Origin: Streptomyces sp. IMTB 2501
GTDB lineage: Bacteria > Actinomycetota > Actinomycetes > Streptomycetales > Streptomycetaceae
Direction of reading: 5' to 3'
Assembly (NCBI RefSeq): GCF_001953885.1
Contig: NZ_MQUS01000047.1
Span: forward strand, 1-52,178
Length of the DNA: 52,178 nucleotides
The notes below the pieces were generated by a model. That model ran no database searches, had not been told where the DNA came from, and saw nothing but the letters and a program-made list of their open reading frames with translations. A program made the translations under genes and the position numbers. Below, piece after piece: positions 15,491-23,594 of the stretch. Every line of letters begins with the position of its first letter. Within the stretch, counting starts at the first letter, position 1.

Positions 15491-17176
15491 TCAGGGCAGC
15501 GACGGCTGGCAGCACTGCTCCACGAGTCGCCATACCTCTTCGGGGGTTTCGCGGGTCAGGGCCACGGCGGCGAGGGAGGCGCAGGTGTCGTGGCGGAGCC
15601 GGCGGATGCGGGCGCGGACCTCGTCGAGGGCGGCGGGGCCGACCGAGAGGCTGTCGCAGCCGAGGCCGATGAGCAGGGGGGTCACGAGGGGGTGGGCGGC
15701 TGCGTCGCCGCAGACGGAGACGTGACGGTCGTGGCGGTGGGCGGCGGTGACGACGCGGGCGATGGCGTCGAGTACCGCGGGGTGTGCCGCCATCGCGGGG
15801 GTGGCGGTGGGGTCGCGCCGGTCCAGTCCCAGGATCTGACAGGTGAGGTCGTTGCTGCCGATGGAGAAGAAGGAGGCTTCACGGGCAAGGTCGTCGGCGG
15901 CGGCGACCGCTTCGGGGAGTTCCACCATGATGCCCAGGGGCGGCGCCGGTACGCCGACTTCGGTGGCCGCTGCTTCAAGAAGGCTTCGGCAGGCGCGCAG
16001 TTCGTCGACGCTCGCGACCATGGGGATCATGATGCGCAGGTCGGTGTCGGCTCCGGCGCTGAGCAGGCTGCGGAACTGGTCGGCGAAGGCATTGGGCTGG
16101 GCGAGCATCAGGGGGAGGCCGCGGCCGATCCGTGCGCCCTGGAGGCGGGCGAGGAACGGCGGCAGTTTGTCGTCGGCGAAGTCGAGCGTACGAGCCGTGA
16201 CCACCTGCCCGGCGAGAGCGCGCAGGACGGGGACGAGGGTGGCCGCGTGCTGGTCGCGGGTGGGCCAGGCGGGATGGTTGAGGAAGGGCAGTTCGGTGCG
16301 GAGCAGGCCCACACCCTCCGCGCCCGTGGTCACGGCCGCGCGGGCCTCGGCCGGGGTGGCCACATTGGCCCGCAGCACGATGGGGTGCTGGTCGAGTGTC
16401 TCGGCGGGCAGGTGACGCTCCTCGGCGAGGGCGAGCCTGCGCGCGCGGGCGGTCTCCATGGCGTGCAGGGCCCTGGTGCGTTCCTCGTCATCCGGGTGGG
16501 CGACCGCGCTGGCCTGCTCGGCGTCGAGCAGGACCTCCTGGCCGTCCGGCAGTTCGAGCAGTTCGGGGTCGATGCCCAGCAGGAAGGGGATGCCCAGCGA
16601 GCGGGCGACGATCGCGGCGTGCGAATTCGGGCCGCCCGTCACCGAGATGGCGGCTGTCACCGTCTGGCCGGGTTCCAGCAGGTCGGCGGCGCCGATCTCG
16701 TGGGCGACCAGGACGAGCGGCTGGTCGGGGGCGGGGCCGGTCTCACCGTGGAGGTGGGCCAGGACGCGGCGGCCGACCTGCCGGACGTCCGCGGCGCGTT
16801 CGGCGAGGGTGGGGTCGTCCAGGGCGGCGATGGTTGCGGCGTAGGCGTCGATGGCCAGCCGCACGGCGACAGGTACGGGCTCGCCGTCGTTCGCCCGCTT
16901 GACGGCGTGGTCGCGCAGGTCCTGGTCCTGGGCGATGTAGCTGTTGACCTCCATGATGTCGGCCTGTTCGTCCTTGCCCTGTTCGCGCAGCGAGGTGGAC
17001 AGGTCGAGCAGGCGGGCAGCTACGGCGTCGAAGGCGTCGGTGATCTGCCGCGTGGGGTCGCCGCCCGCGCGGTGGGGCAGCGCCGTTCTGGTGAGTGGCC
17101 GGTCGGTGCGGTGGACGACGCCGAGGGCTATGCCGGATGCGGCGGCGTGTCCGGTGTAGGCGCGGCGTTCGGTCAT
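15491..17176 (-). CDS. ptsI: PTS enzyme I (PEP-protein phosphotransferase) dedicated to the Dha kinase
   Basis: A 561-residue enzyme I that passes phosphate from phosphoenolpyruvate to HPr. The swivelling His domain carries TGGPNSHAAIVARSLGIPF (active-site His). The PEP-binding barrel carries TGAEGVGLLRTELPFL, RTLDFADDKLP, FFSIGSNDLTCQILGLDR and SVCGDAAAHPL (conserved Cys). The true start is the ATG at 17176, which overlaps the dhaL stop (ATGA), although the frame stays open further upstream. It lies in the glpF-dhaK-dhaL-ptsI operon. HPr and DhaM are encoded on the other side of the IclR gene, so the locus has its own phosphorelay. Length is normal for enzyme I. Confidence 0.88.
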   Translation of the reverse strand: MTERRAYTGHAAASGIALGVVHRTDRPLTRTALPHRAGGDPTRQITDAFDAVAARLLDLSTSLREQGKDEQADIMEVNSYIAQDQDLRDHAVKRANDGEPVPVAVRLAIDAYAATIAALDDPTLAERAADVRQVGRRVLAHLHGETGPAPDQPLVLVAHEIGAADLLEPGQTVTAAISVTGGPNSHAAIVARSLGIPFLLGIDPELLELPDGQEVLLDAEQASAVAHPDDEERTRALHAMETARARRLALAEERHLPAETLDQHPIVLRANVATPAEARAAVTTGAEGVGLLRTELPFLNHPAWPTRDQHAATLVPVLRALAGQVVTARTLDFADDKLPPFLARLQGARIGRGLPLMLAQPNAFADQFRSLLSAGADTDLRIMIPMVASVDELRACRSLLEAAATEVGVPAPPLGIMVELPEAVAAADDLAREASFFSIGSNDLTCQILGLDRRDPTATPAMAAHPAVLDAIARVVTAAHRHDRHVSVCGDAAAHPLVTPLLIGLGCDSLSVGPAALDEVRARIRRLRHDTCASLAAVALTRETPEEVWRLVEQCCQPSLP

Positions 17177-17835
17177 CGCTCCCCCAGCGACTCGGCGCGG
17201 GACCCAAGCGTCTCGGCGAGGGCGCGGAAGACCAGGGCGGTGGAGGTGGCGCCCGGGTCCTGATGGCCGATGCTGCGGGCGCCGAGGTAGGAGGCGCGGC
17301 CCTTGCGGGCCTGCATCGGGGTGGTGGCGCGCATGCCCTCCTCGGCGGCGTCGGCGGCGGCCACTGCCGCTGCGGCCAAGTCGGCTCCGGCGTCGGCCTG
17401 TTGCTTGAAGGCGGCCAGTGCGGGGGCATAGGCGTCGATCATGGTCTTGTCGCCGGGTGCGGCCGCGCCGAGCTTCTCGATGCTCGCGAGGCCGGCGGCC
17501 AGCGCGGCGGCGACCTGCTGTGGGTCGGGGCTCGGGGTGTCCAGGGCCTTGCCGATGGCGCGGAAGGCGCCGCCGTAGAGCGGTCCGGAGGCGCCGCCGA
17601 CGGTGGAGATGAGGGTGGTGCCGGTCTTGACCAGTACGGCCCCGACGGTGTCCGGCTCGTAGTCGGCCAGGGCCGTGACGGCGGCCGAGAAGCCGCGGTG
17701 CATGTTGGCGCCGTGGTCGGCGTCGCCGATGGCCGAGTCGAGCTGGGTGAGGTGGTCCTTGTGCTGGTCCACGGCGGCAGCGATGGCCTGCACCCACGTG
17801 CGGGCGAGGTCGGTGTCCACGGAGTCTCCGTTCAT
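17173..17835 (-). CDS. dhaL: dihydroxyacetone kinase subunit DhaL
   Basis: A 220-residue ADP-binding subunit of PTS-dependent dihydroxyacetone kinase. The family signature includes LDSAIGDADHGANMHRGF, whose Asp residues bind the Mg-ADP that stays as a cofactor, and GGASGPLYGGAFRAIG in the nucleotide barrel. DhaL-ADP is rephosphorylated by DhaM and transfers phosphate to the dihydroxyacetone held by DhaK. It lies 139 bases after dhaK and overlaps ptsI by 4 bases. Confidence 0.9.
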   Translation of the reverse strand: MNGDSVDTDLARTWVQAIAAAVDQHKDHLTQLDSAIGDADHGANMHRGFSAAVTALADYEPDTVGAVLVKTGTTLISTVGGASGPLYGGAFRAIGKALDTPSPDPQQVAAALAAGLASIEKLGAAAPGDKTMIDAYAPALAAFKQQADAGADLAAAAVAAADAAEEGMRATTPMQARKGRASYLGARSIGHQDPGATSTALVFRALAETLGSRAESLGER

Positions 17836-17974
17836 GGTCGGTACGGGGCTGGTCGAGCGTTGGGTGAGCCGGGGGCGGGGGGGGAGACGCGAGGGGTGCG
17901 ATCCGGGCGGGCTTGGCAGCGGGAAGGCCCCGGCCCGGCCCTCGCGTCGCGCGTGGCCCCGCCCCCGGCTCGGT

Positions 17975-18973
17975 TCAGATGCCCCAGCGCAGCGCCGGGG
18001 TGTTCACAGGCGCGTCCCACAGGGACAGCATGTCGGCATCGGCCTTGCACACGGTGAGAGAAACACCCGCCATGTCCAGGCTGGTCACGTAGTTGCCGAC
18101 GAGGCTGCGGGCGACGGCCACGCCCTTGTCCCCGAGTACGGCGGCAACCTCGTTGAAGACCACGTACAGTTCGATGAGCGGGGTGCCGCCCAGGCCGTTG
18201 ACCATGACGATGGTCTCGTCGCCGGCAACCATCGGCTGGTCGGCGAGGATCGCGTCCAGCGCCGTTGCCACGATGTCCTTGGCGGGGCGGAGCTTTTCAC
18301 GTCGGCGGCCTGGTTCACCGTGGATGCCGACGCCGACCTCCATCTCGTCCTCGGGCAGGTCGAATCCGGGCTTGCCGGAGGCGGGGGTGGTGCAGGCGGT
18401 CAGCGCCACCGCGAAGGACCGGGAAGCGGCGTTGACCCGCTTGCCCATGTCGGCGACCTCCGTGAGGCTGCCGCCCTGCTCGGCGAGTGCTCCGGCGATC
18501 TTCTCGACGAAGACGGTGGCTCCGGTGCCCCGGCGCCCGGCGGTCCAGGTGGAGTCCTGGACGGCGACGTCGTCGTCGACCAGGACGGTCTCCACGATGA
18601 TGCCCTCCTCGGCAGCCAGTTCGGCGGCCATCTGGAAGTTGAGGACGTCACCCGTGTAGTTCTTCACGATGAACAGCACGCCCGCGCCGCCGTCAACGGC
18701 CTGGGCCGCGGCCAGCATCTGACCGGGCACGGGCGAGGTGAACACCTCGCCGGGGCAGGCTGCGTCGAGCATGCCCCTGCCCACGAAGCCGCCGTGCAGG
18801 GGCTCGTGCCCGGAACCGCCGCCGGAGACGAGGGCGACCTTGCCCGGCTTGGTACCCAAGGCGCGGGCGATCACCCTGTTCTCCGCGTCGACCTTCAGGC
18901 CGGGGTGGGCGGCGGCGATCCCGGACAGCGCCTCGGCCAGCACCGCTTCAGGGGCGTTGATCAGCTTCTTCAC
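17975..18973 (-). CDS. dhaK: dihydroxyacetone kinase substrate-binding subunit DhaK
   Basis: A 332-residue DhaK. GSGHEPLHGGFVGRG lies near residue 55, and the sequence EMEVGVGIHGEPGRR holds the histidine that binds dihydroxyacetone covalently as a hemiaminal. Pathway role: glycerol or DHA enters the cell and becomes DHA phosphate for glycolysis. The GTG start at 18973 overlaps the glpF stop (GTGA), with AAGGAG about 9 bases upstream. The intact gene contrasts with the DhaK fragment at 15227-15472. Confidence 0.92.
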   Translation of the reverse strand: MKKLINAPEAVLAEALSGIAAAHPGLKVDAENRVIARALGTKPGKVALVSGGGSGHEPLHGGFVGRGMLDAACPGEVFTSPVPGQMLAAAQAVDGGAGVLFIVKNYTGDVLNFQMAAELAAEEGIIVETVLVDDDVAVQDSTWTAGRRGTGATVFVEKIAGALAEQGGSLTEVADMGKRVNAASRSFAVALTACTTPASGKPGFDLPEDEMEVGVGIHGEPGRRREKLRPAKDIVATALDAILADQPMVAGDETIVMVNGLGGTPLIELYVVFNEVAAVLGDKGVAVARSLVGNYVTSLDMAGVSLTVCKADADMLSLWDAPVNTPALRWGI

Positions 18974-19740
18974 GACAGGGCTCCTTCAGCGGCGGCGACC
19001 GGCTCGGCCGTCACATCCGTGGTGGCGGCGATGCCGCGACTGGCGTTCAGGGCGACGTACAGGAAACCGGCGGCAACCGCACCCACGACGTCGCCGATCA
19101 GGTAGACCGGCAGCTGGTTCCAGTGGACCGTGCCGTTGAACACCTGGCCCACCAGCATGGGGCCGACGACACGAGCGGGGTTGATCGCGGAACTGGTGGC
19201 GGGTCCGACGACCATGATGACGGCGAACACCGCCAGGCCGATGGCGAGTCCGGCGAAGCCGCCGGCCGAGCGGCGGTCGATGGCACCGAAGACGACGAAG
19301 GCGAGGATGGCGGTGCCGACGGCCTCGGCGAAGAAGGCTTGGCCGGCGCCGACTTGGGTGCCGTAGTTGGCGATGCCCAGACCGACGGTCACGGCCTGGT
19401 GGCCGAGCACCCCGATGATCGCGAGGGCTCCAAGGACCGCGCCGACGACCTGGGCGGCTATGTAGCCGGGGACGTCCCGCCAGGGCATCTTCTTCGTCGC
19501 GGCGAGCGCGAGGGTGATGGCCGGGTTGATCTGGCAGCCGGAGATGTGGCCGATCGCGTAGATCATCGCGATGACGACCGTGGCGAACGCCAGCGAGATC
19601 ATGCCCAGGTCGGCGAAGGTGAACGGGGCCTTGCCGTTGACGATGAGTGTTGCGGGGACGGAACCGACGCCGATGAACACCAGCATCGCGGTGCCCAGCA
19701 TCTCGGCCACAAGCTTTTGTGGGTAGGTGTTTTCTTCCAT
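18970..19740 (-). CDS. MIP-family channel, aquaglyceroporin-like
   Basis: A 256-residue six-helix channel with the two half-helix NPA motifs, GCQINPAITLALAA and SSAINPARVVGPM. Position at the head of the dha operon suggests it admits glycerol or dihydroxyacetone, but the selectivity filter alone does not settle water versus glycerol. The ATG at 19740 starts the best-conserved frame yet lacks a close ribosome site. The good GGAGGAGG sequence about 38 bases upstream faces an in-frame stop, so the true start or leader structure is uncertain. It is probably controlled by the IclR operator at 19898-19914. Confidence 0.85.
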   Translation of the reverse strand: MEENTYPQKLVAEMLGTAMLVFIGVGSVPATLIVNGKAPFTFADLGMISLAFATVVIAMIYAIGHISGCQINPAITLALAATKKMPWRDVPGYIAAQVVGAVLGALAIIGVLGHQAVTVGLGIANYGTQVGAGQAFFAEAVGTAILAFVVFGAIDRRSAGGFAGLAIGLAVFAVIMVVGPATSSAINPARVVGPMLVGQVFNGTVHWNQLPVYLIGDVVGAVAAGFLYVALNASRGIAATTDVTAEPVAAAEGALS

Positions 19741-19897
19741 GGAAGGCGCCCAGAGCCGGACGGCGGCTTGGGCGTCTCACCTCCTCCGCGGGGAGCGGGC
19801 TGTGAAGGGAGGTGGCCGCCAGGTTCATCAGGGTCGGGGCAACCTGGCGGCCGCTCAGGGGGAAGCCGGGCGGATCGAGTGTCCGGCTGGCCAGCGC

Positions 19898-19914
19898 GTT
19901 CATCATGGATGAAC
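19898..19914. promoter_or_regulatory. IclR-type operator upstream of glpF-dhaKL-ptsI
   Basis: GTTCATC-ATG-GATGAAC is a perfect 17-bp inverted repeat with 7-bp arms. It matches the 17-bp repeat at 20881-20897 in length and outer halves (GTTCA-N7-TGAAC). Confidence 0.75.
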
Positions 19915-20084
19915 GTTGTTCGGGAAATTAAGGCCGCGTTTCCGGCCTGTCAAGAGGTTCGGCAGACGCTCGCGTTCCGCCGACGGTTCCGCCGTCACGA
20001 AGAAGGCCCCCGGCGGCGTGCGGGGGGCCTGGATCAGGTGGCGGGCGAAGGAGCGGCCGACCGTCACCGAGTTGCGGGGACGGG

Positions 20085-20864
20085 TCAGGTCATCGCGGTG
20101 CGTGCGGCTGTCCCGCGGGGGGCGCCCAGGTCGCGGGAGAGGTTGCGGGCGGTCTCCCGGACGGCGACCGCAAGCTCCTGACGTGCTGATTCGGCCAGCA
20201 CGCGCTCGACGGGGCCGACGATGCCGAGAGCGCCGACCACGACGCCGGAGCGGTCGAAGACGGGGGATGCGATACCCGCGTCACCGATGGCGGATTCCTG
20301 GTCCTCGATCGCATAGCCCGTCCTGAGGACCTCCTTCAGCTGCCCGGCCAGCTCCTCCGGGTCGGTGATGCTGGCGCCGGTGAGCACTGCCGGCTCACCC
20401 GCGAGCAGCCGCTCGCGCTCGCCGGCCGGAAGGAAGGCCGCGATGGCCTTGCCCAGGGCGCACGTGCTCCACGGGATGCTGGCGCCCACCTCAAGGATCT
20501 GCACAGCCCCCTCGGGCCGGAAGGCGTGGTGCACGACCATGACGTGGTCACCGGTGAGCACGGCCACCCAGACCGCCTCGTTCGCCCGGTTCGCCAGCTG
20601 GTCCGCCCAGGTCAGCGAGCGGGTGCGCAGCTCCTGGGTGTCCAGGTAGGCGTTGCCCAGCTGCACCAGGTCCGGGCCGAGCTGGTACTTCGAGCTGTCC
20701 CGGTCCTGCACCACCAGCCCCTCGGCCTCCAGCGTGCGCAGCAGCGCGTGCACGGTCGGCTTGGCCACGCCCAGGCGGTCGGCCAGCTCGGTCACTCCGA
20801 GCCGGGGCCCGGTGGACGCGAGTTCCCGCAGGATCTGCACCGCCCGCTGTACCGCCTGCACCAT
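20085..20864 (-). CDS. IclR-family regulator of the glycerol/dihydroxyacetone locus
   Basis: A 259-residue regulator. The N-terminal winged helix reads AVQILRELASTGPRLGVTEL, then GVAKPTVHALLRTLEAEGLV. The C-terminal GAF-like ligand domain includes GASIPWSTCALGKAIAAFLP and YAIEDQESAIGDAGIASPVF. This is the GylR-like branch that commonly controls glycerol use. The ATG at 20864 follows GGGAG by about 9 bases. It lies between the two arms of the dha system, and a 17-bp palindrome is found upstream of each arm. It probably represses both until glycerol or DHA phosphate appears (inference). Confidence 0.88.
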   Translation of the reverse strand: MVQAVQRAVQILRELASTGPRLGVTELADRLGVAKPTVHALLRTLEAEGLVVQDRDSSKYQLGPDLVQLGNAYLDTQELRTRSLTWADQLANRANEAVWVAVLTGDHVMVVHHAFRPEGAVQILEVGASIPWSTCALGKAIAAFLPAGERERLLAGEPAVLTGASITDPEELAGQLKEVLRTGYAIEDQESAIGDAGIASPVFDRSGVVVGALGIVGPVERVLAESARQELAVAVRETARNLSRDLGAPRGTAARTAMT

Positions 20865-20880
20865 CGAATATTTCTCCCTG

Positions 20881-20917
20881 GTTCACTATTGATGAACAGC
20901 GTTCCGAGATTTACGGT
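20881..20917 (+). promoter_or_regulatory. dhaM promoter overlapped by IclR-type operator
   Basis: GTTCACTATTGATGAAC (20881-20897) has the same GTTCA-N7-TGAAC form as the glpF operator. It contains the -35 TTGATG (20889-20894), spaced 17 bases from the -10 TACGGT (20912-20917). Transcription should start about 2 bases before the dhaM ATG at 20926, which has no ribosome site: a leaderless or nearly leaderless mRNA. Confidence 0.6.
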
Positions 20918-20925
20918 ACTTGTTC

Positions 20926-21318
20926 ATGAGCGCATCTGTCGGCATCGTACTCGTGTCCCACAGCGCCGAGCTCGCCGCGGGCCTTCGCCTGCTGGTGCAG
21001 CAGATCGGCTCCGACACGGTCCCCCTCGCCACCGCCGGAGGAACCGACGACGGCCGGATCGGCACCAGCTACGACCTCGTCCTCGGCGCCATCCGCAGCG
21101 TCGACCGGGGCCAGGGTGTCGTCGTCCTGCCGGACCTCGGCAGCTCCGTGCTGACCGCCCGCACCGTCCTGGAAGACCATCCCAGCCCCGACGTGCTGAT
21201 CGTCGACGCGCCCTTCGTCGAAGGAGCCGTCGCAGCCGTCGTCACCGCCGCATCCGGCGCCGACCTCAAGACCGTCGCCGACGCCGCCAAGGAGGCCCGT
21301 CATGTCCACAAGCTCTGA
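20926..21318 (+). CDS. dhaM: DhaM phosphotransfer subunit (EIIA-mannose fold)
   Basis: A 130-residue single-domain DhaM. The active-site histidine lies in GIVLVSHSAELAAGL, as in DhaM/EIIA-Man proteins, followed by GGTDDGRIGTSYD and VVVLPDLGSSVLTA. DhaM receives phosphate from HPr and passes it to DhaL-ADP. Unlike the enterobacterial multidomain DhaM, it carries no fused HPr or enzyme I; those are separate genes here. The ATG at 20926 is preferred over the TTG two codons earlier. It overlaps the HPr gene by 17 bases. Confidence 0.85.
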   Translation: MSASVGIVLVSHSAELAAGLRLLVQQIGSDTVPLATAGGTDDGRIGTSYDLVLGAIRSVDRGQGVVVLPDLGSSVLTARTVLEDHPSPDVLIVDAPFVEGAVAAVVTAASGADLKTVADAAKEARHVHKL

Positions 21319-21601
21319 GACCACCACCACGACCACGACGACCGTGTCCACGCACGAGACGGCCGTCGTCCTGCCCGCCAACCTCCACGCCCGGCCGGCG
21401 GGTCAACTCGCCCGCGCCGCAGCGACATTCACCAGCGCCATACAACTGCAGTACGCCGACCGGACGGTCAACCCGACCGGGGTGCTCGCCGTCATGGGGC
21501 TGGGCGCCACCGCCGGCAGCAGCGTGACCGTCCGCGCCGAAGGCGACGACGCCGAACAGGCCGTCACGGCGCTGGTCCACATCCTCGCCAACGCCGAGTA
21601 G
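21302..21601 (+). CDS. HPr-family phosphocarrier protein
   Basis: A 99-residue HPr with a Thr-rich N-terminal extension of about 18 residues (SETTTTTTTTVSTHE) before the domain. The phosphorylated histidine lies in PANLHARPAGQLARAA. The usual regulatory Ser-46 region reads NPTGVLAVMGLGAT and lacks the standard SI(M/L)G motif, so HPr-kinase regulation is unlikely. It relays phosphate from the enzyme I at 15491-17176 to DhaM. Overlap with dhaM indicates coupled translation. Confidence 0.85.
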   Translation: MSTSSETTTTTTTTVSTHETAVVLPANLHARPAGQLARAAATFTSAIQLQYADRTVNPTGVLAVMGLGATAGSSVTVRAEGDDAEQAVTALVHILANAE

Positions 21602-21677
21602 CCCGGCCGCCACCAGCGGCACGAAACCAGCCGCCGCGTCCGCCATGAGAAGCCAAGACCAGTGGAGGTGGCCGAGG

Positions 21678-22136
21678 ATGGGCGCCCCTGCCACGAGCAC
21701 GTCCGACGCCCCGGTGGACCCGCCCGCGCGGGTCGAACACGTCTGCCCGCTGCTGCCGCACATCCCCGAGGCCGTCTGCGCCGTACGCCGACGGGCACGC
21801 ACCGTCCTCGCCCAATGGCGCGTGCCCACCCCGACGGCCGACGCCGCCCTCCTGGTGATCTCGGAGCTGACCACCAACGCCATCGTCCACGCACTGCCCC
21901 CGGCAGTGCTGCGGCTGTCCCTGCCCGGGACCGGCAGCCGCCGCGCCCTCCGCATCGAGGTCACCGACGCCGGACCGGTACCTCGACGACACCCCTCGCA
22001 CGACAGCCCCCACCCCGCAGAACACAGGGAAAACGGCCGCGGGACCGACATCGTCGCGGCCCTGGCCGCACGACACGGAATATCCCACCACCCCGAGAGG
22101 ACCACCCGATGGGCCGACCTTCACATGGGGGTTTGA
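21678..22136 (+). CDS. RsbW-like anti-sigma/ATP-binding regulatory protein
   Basis: A 152-residue HATPase_c_2 protein of the kind abundant in Streptomyces. The N-box reads LVISELTTNAIVHA, the G1 box IEVTDAGPVP, and a GRGTDIVAALAARHGI segment corresponds to the G2 region. These proteins bind ATP and act as serine kinases or anti-sigma factors on anti-anti-sigma partners. No partner is encoded beside it, although the PAS-SpoIIE phosphatase at 30397 is the matching class of enzyme. The ATG at 21678 follows GGAGG (21664-21668) by about 10 bases. It lies 76 bases after the HPr gene, so co-transcription is possible. Confidence 0.75.
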   Translation: MGAPATSTSDAPVDPPARVEHVCPLLPHIPEAVCAVRRRARTVLAQWRVPTPTADAALLVISELTTNAIVHALPPAVLRLSLPGTGSRRALRIEVTDAGPVPRRHPSHDSPHPAEHRENGRGTDIVAALAARHGISHHPERTTRWADLHMGV

Positions 22137-22459
22137 CGCTTCATGGAGGGTGGCCGCCTGCTCACTCGGTTCCCCACGCCGAGTGGCTGGCGCTCAGGCC
22201 GGGATGACGCCTGCTTCACAACCCCGTTCGAGTACGGGAGAGATGACCTCCAGCCAACGCAGCTCTCGGGCGCACGCTCCGAGAGTGCCGGCTGCCTCGC
22301 CGCGGTGAGAGGCCGCCGGTACCTGATGCGCTTGGCTGCAGCCAAGCGAGCAGCTGCGGTAGGGGAGCGAACCAGTCTCCCTCAGGTGCTCGGGCGGAGC
22401 CGGCGGCACCGGAGCCGATGCCGTCCGCGCCCGACTGGGCATGACTCTGCGCCACACCA
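22137..22459. other. intergenic region with no clear gene
   Basis: The minus strand ends with a short plausible tail (WLEVISPVLERGCEAGVIPA, stop near 22204) that could be a regulator fragment. It is too short to assign. Nothing else is seen. Confidence 0.3.
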
Positions 22460-22489
22460 TTGACAGTCCACTGACAGATTCACTACGGT
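22460..22489 (+). promoter_or_regulatory. strong promoter before the 23-bp palindrome
   Basis: -35 TTGACA (22460-22465, perfect) and -10 TACGGT (22484-22489) are separated by 18 bases. The expected start point falls at about 22496, inside the palindrome. Confidence 0.6.
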
Positions 22490-22494
22490 CCCTT

Positions 22495-22517
22495 CCGTTA
22501 GGAAACTTTCCTAACGG
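22495..22517. promoter_or_regulatory. perfect 23-bp palindromic operator
   Basis: CCGTTAGGAAA-C-TTTCCTAACGG has 11-bp arms around one base and covers the predicted transcription start. Similar TTAGGAAA/TTTCCTAA palindromes are, from memory, found before secreted polysaccharide-hydrolase genes in Streptomyces; the binding factor is not asserted. Confidence 0.7.
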
Positions 22518-22737
22518 CGTACAGCACGAACACACACCGGCAGGCTTCAGCGCCACCGTCGCATGCGGTGTCCCGGCATCACTGCTCGACCCGCTCATGG
22601 GCCCGGACGGCGATCCCTCCGGTGCCCCGGGCAGGGGTCAGCCGCGCGTCGAGGCGCCGCCCACCCGCATCGCCTGGTGCTCCCGACCACTCGGCGCGGA
22701 CGCGAACCCCCCACATCCAAAGCGAGGTTCATCCGCA

Positions 22738-22797
22738 TGACCTCTTCAGCACGTCGCGGACGCACACTTCACCAGACCCCTGCCGTCCTTCCGTAAT
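22738..22797 (+). pseudogene. orphan start of a lost gene downstream of the palindrome
   Basis: An ATG at 22738, with GAGG about 9 bases upstream, opens MTSSARRGRTLHQTPAVLP and then stops. The basic head followed by the beginning of a hydrophobic run looks like a broken signal peptide. The leader of ~240 bases and the strong operator suggest that a secreted-protein gene began here and has decayed. Confidence 0.25.
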
Positions 22798-23018
22798 ACG
22801 AAGGCCGCGCGCTCAGCCGGACAACCTGCTCTTGTCGCCCCGCCGTAACTTCCCCGCGGGGCACGCCGCCCGCCCTGCAGACGACGGGCCGGCATCCCCT
22901 TCGGCAGCTATGCCGTCCGCGGCTCACATCCGCCGCTGCCACCTCACCGGCCACCGGGCTCGGTTACCTCGAACGCGCGCTGCCGGAGCCCATGTCCCCC
23001 AGGATCCAAGGAGGTTCC

Positions 23019-23594
23019 ATGCGCCATCGTCTCATGCCACCGCTGCTCATGGCCGCGAGCGCCCTGTCGCTCGCCCTCATCTCACCGTCCGCATCGGCCA
23101 CGACCGGCACCCCCGACGTGAGCGGCCATCTCCACAGTGCCCGGTCCTCCGAGAGCCAGACCGTCAACGTCAATGTCACGTCTTACGGTTACAACGACAA
23201 CGACGACGGCAACGGCCACTACGGCACCGCGCAGATCGCCTACCCGCAGATCCACAGCGAGGCCACCGAAGACCTCGGCACCTACGATCAGCCGTCCACC
23301 TTCGCCACCGACCCCGGCGAGTTCGCTCCCGGCACCCGCATCTACGTCCCGTACCTCCAGAAGTACTTCATCATGGAGGACGGGTGTGCGGAATGCAGCT
23401 CGGACTGGCAGAACGGCATCCACCACGTCGACCTGTGGATGGGGCCCGCATCCATGCAACCGGAGCCCGCGCTCGACGACTGCGAGGGATCGGTCACCCA
23501 GAACGCCGACATCATCGCCGACCCGGACCCGGGGCTGCCCGTCGACACCACCCCGCTGTTCTCCGACGGACAGTGCACGGCCGTCCACCACTGA
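23019..23594 (+). CDS. secreted double-psi-beta-barrel-like protein
   Basis: A 191-residue exported protein. The ATG at 23019 follows AAGGAGG closely, and the signal peptide is RHRLMPPLLMAASALSLALI with SASA. The mature part begins with VNVNVTSYGYNDNDDGNGHY, then a barrel-like domain with FAPGTRIYVPYLQKYFIMED, paired cysteines in GCAECSSDW and HVDLWMGP. The order of strand, Asp and paired Cys is that of 3D/RlpA-like double-psi beta barrels. No expansin binding domain or lytic residue pair can be confirmed. It may share the upstream promoter/palindrome at 22460-22517, but the leader would then exceed 500 bases. Confidence 0.65.
   Translation: MRHRLMPPLLMAASALSLALISPSASATTGTPDVSGHLHSARSSESQTVNVNVTSYGYNDNDDGNGHYGTAQIAYPQIHSEATEDLGTYDQPSTFATDPGEFAPGTRIYVPYLQKYFIMEDGCAECSSDWQNGIHHVDLWMGPASMQPEPALDDCEGSVTQNADIIADPDPGLPVDTTPLFSDGQCTAVHH

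Noticed and set aside
15404..17263. 619-residue plus-strand open frame
   Set aside because: Antisense shadow of the enzyme I gene, caused by GC-rich third positions; repetitive Gly/Val/Arg composition.
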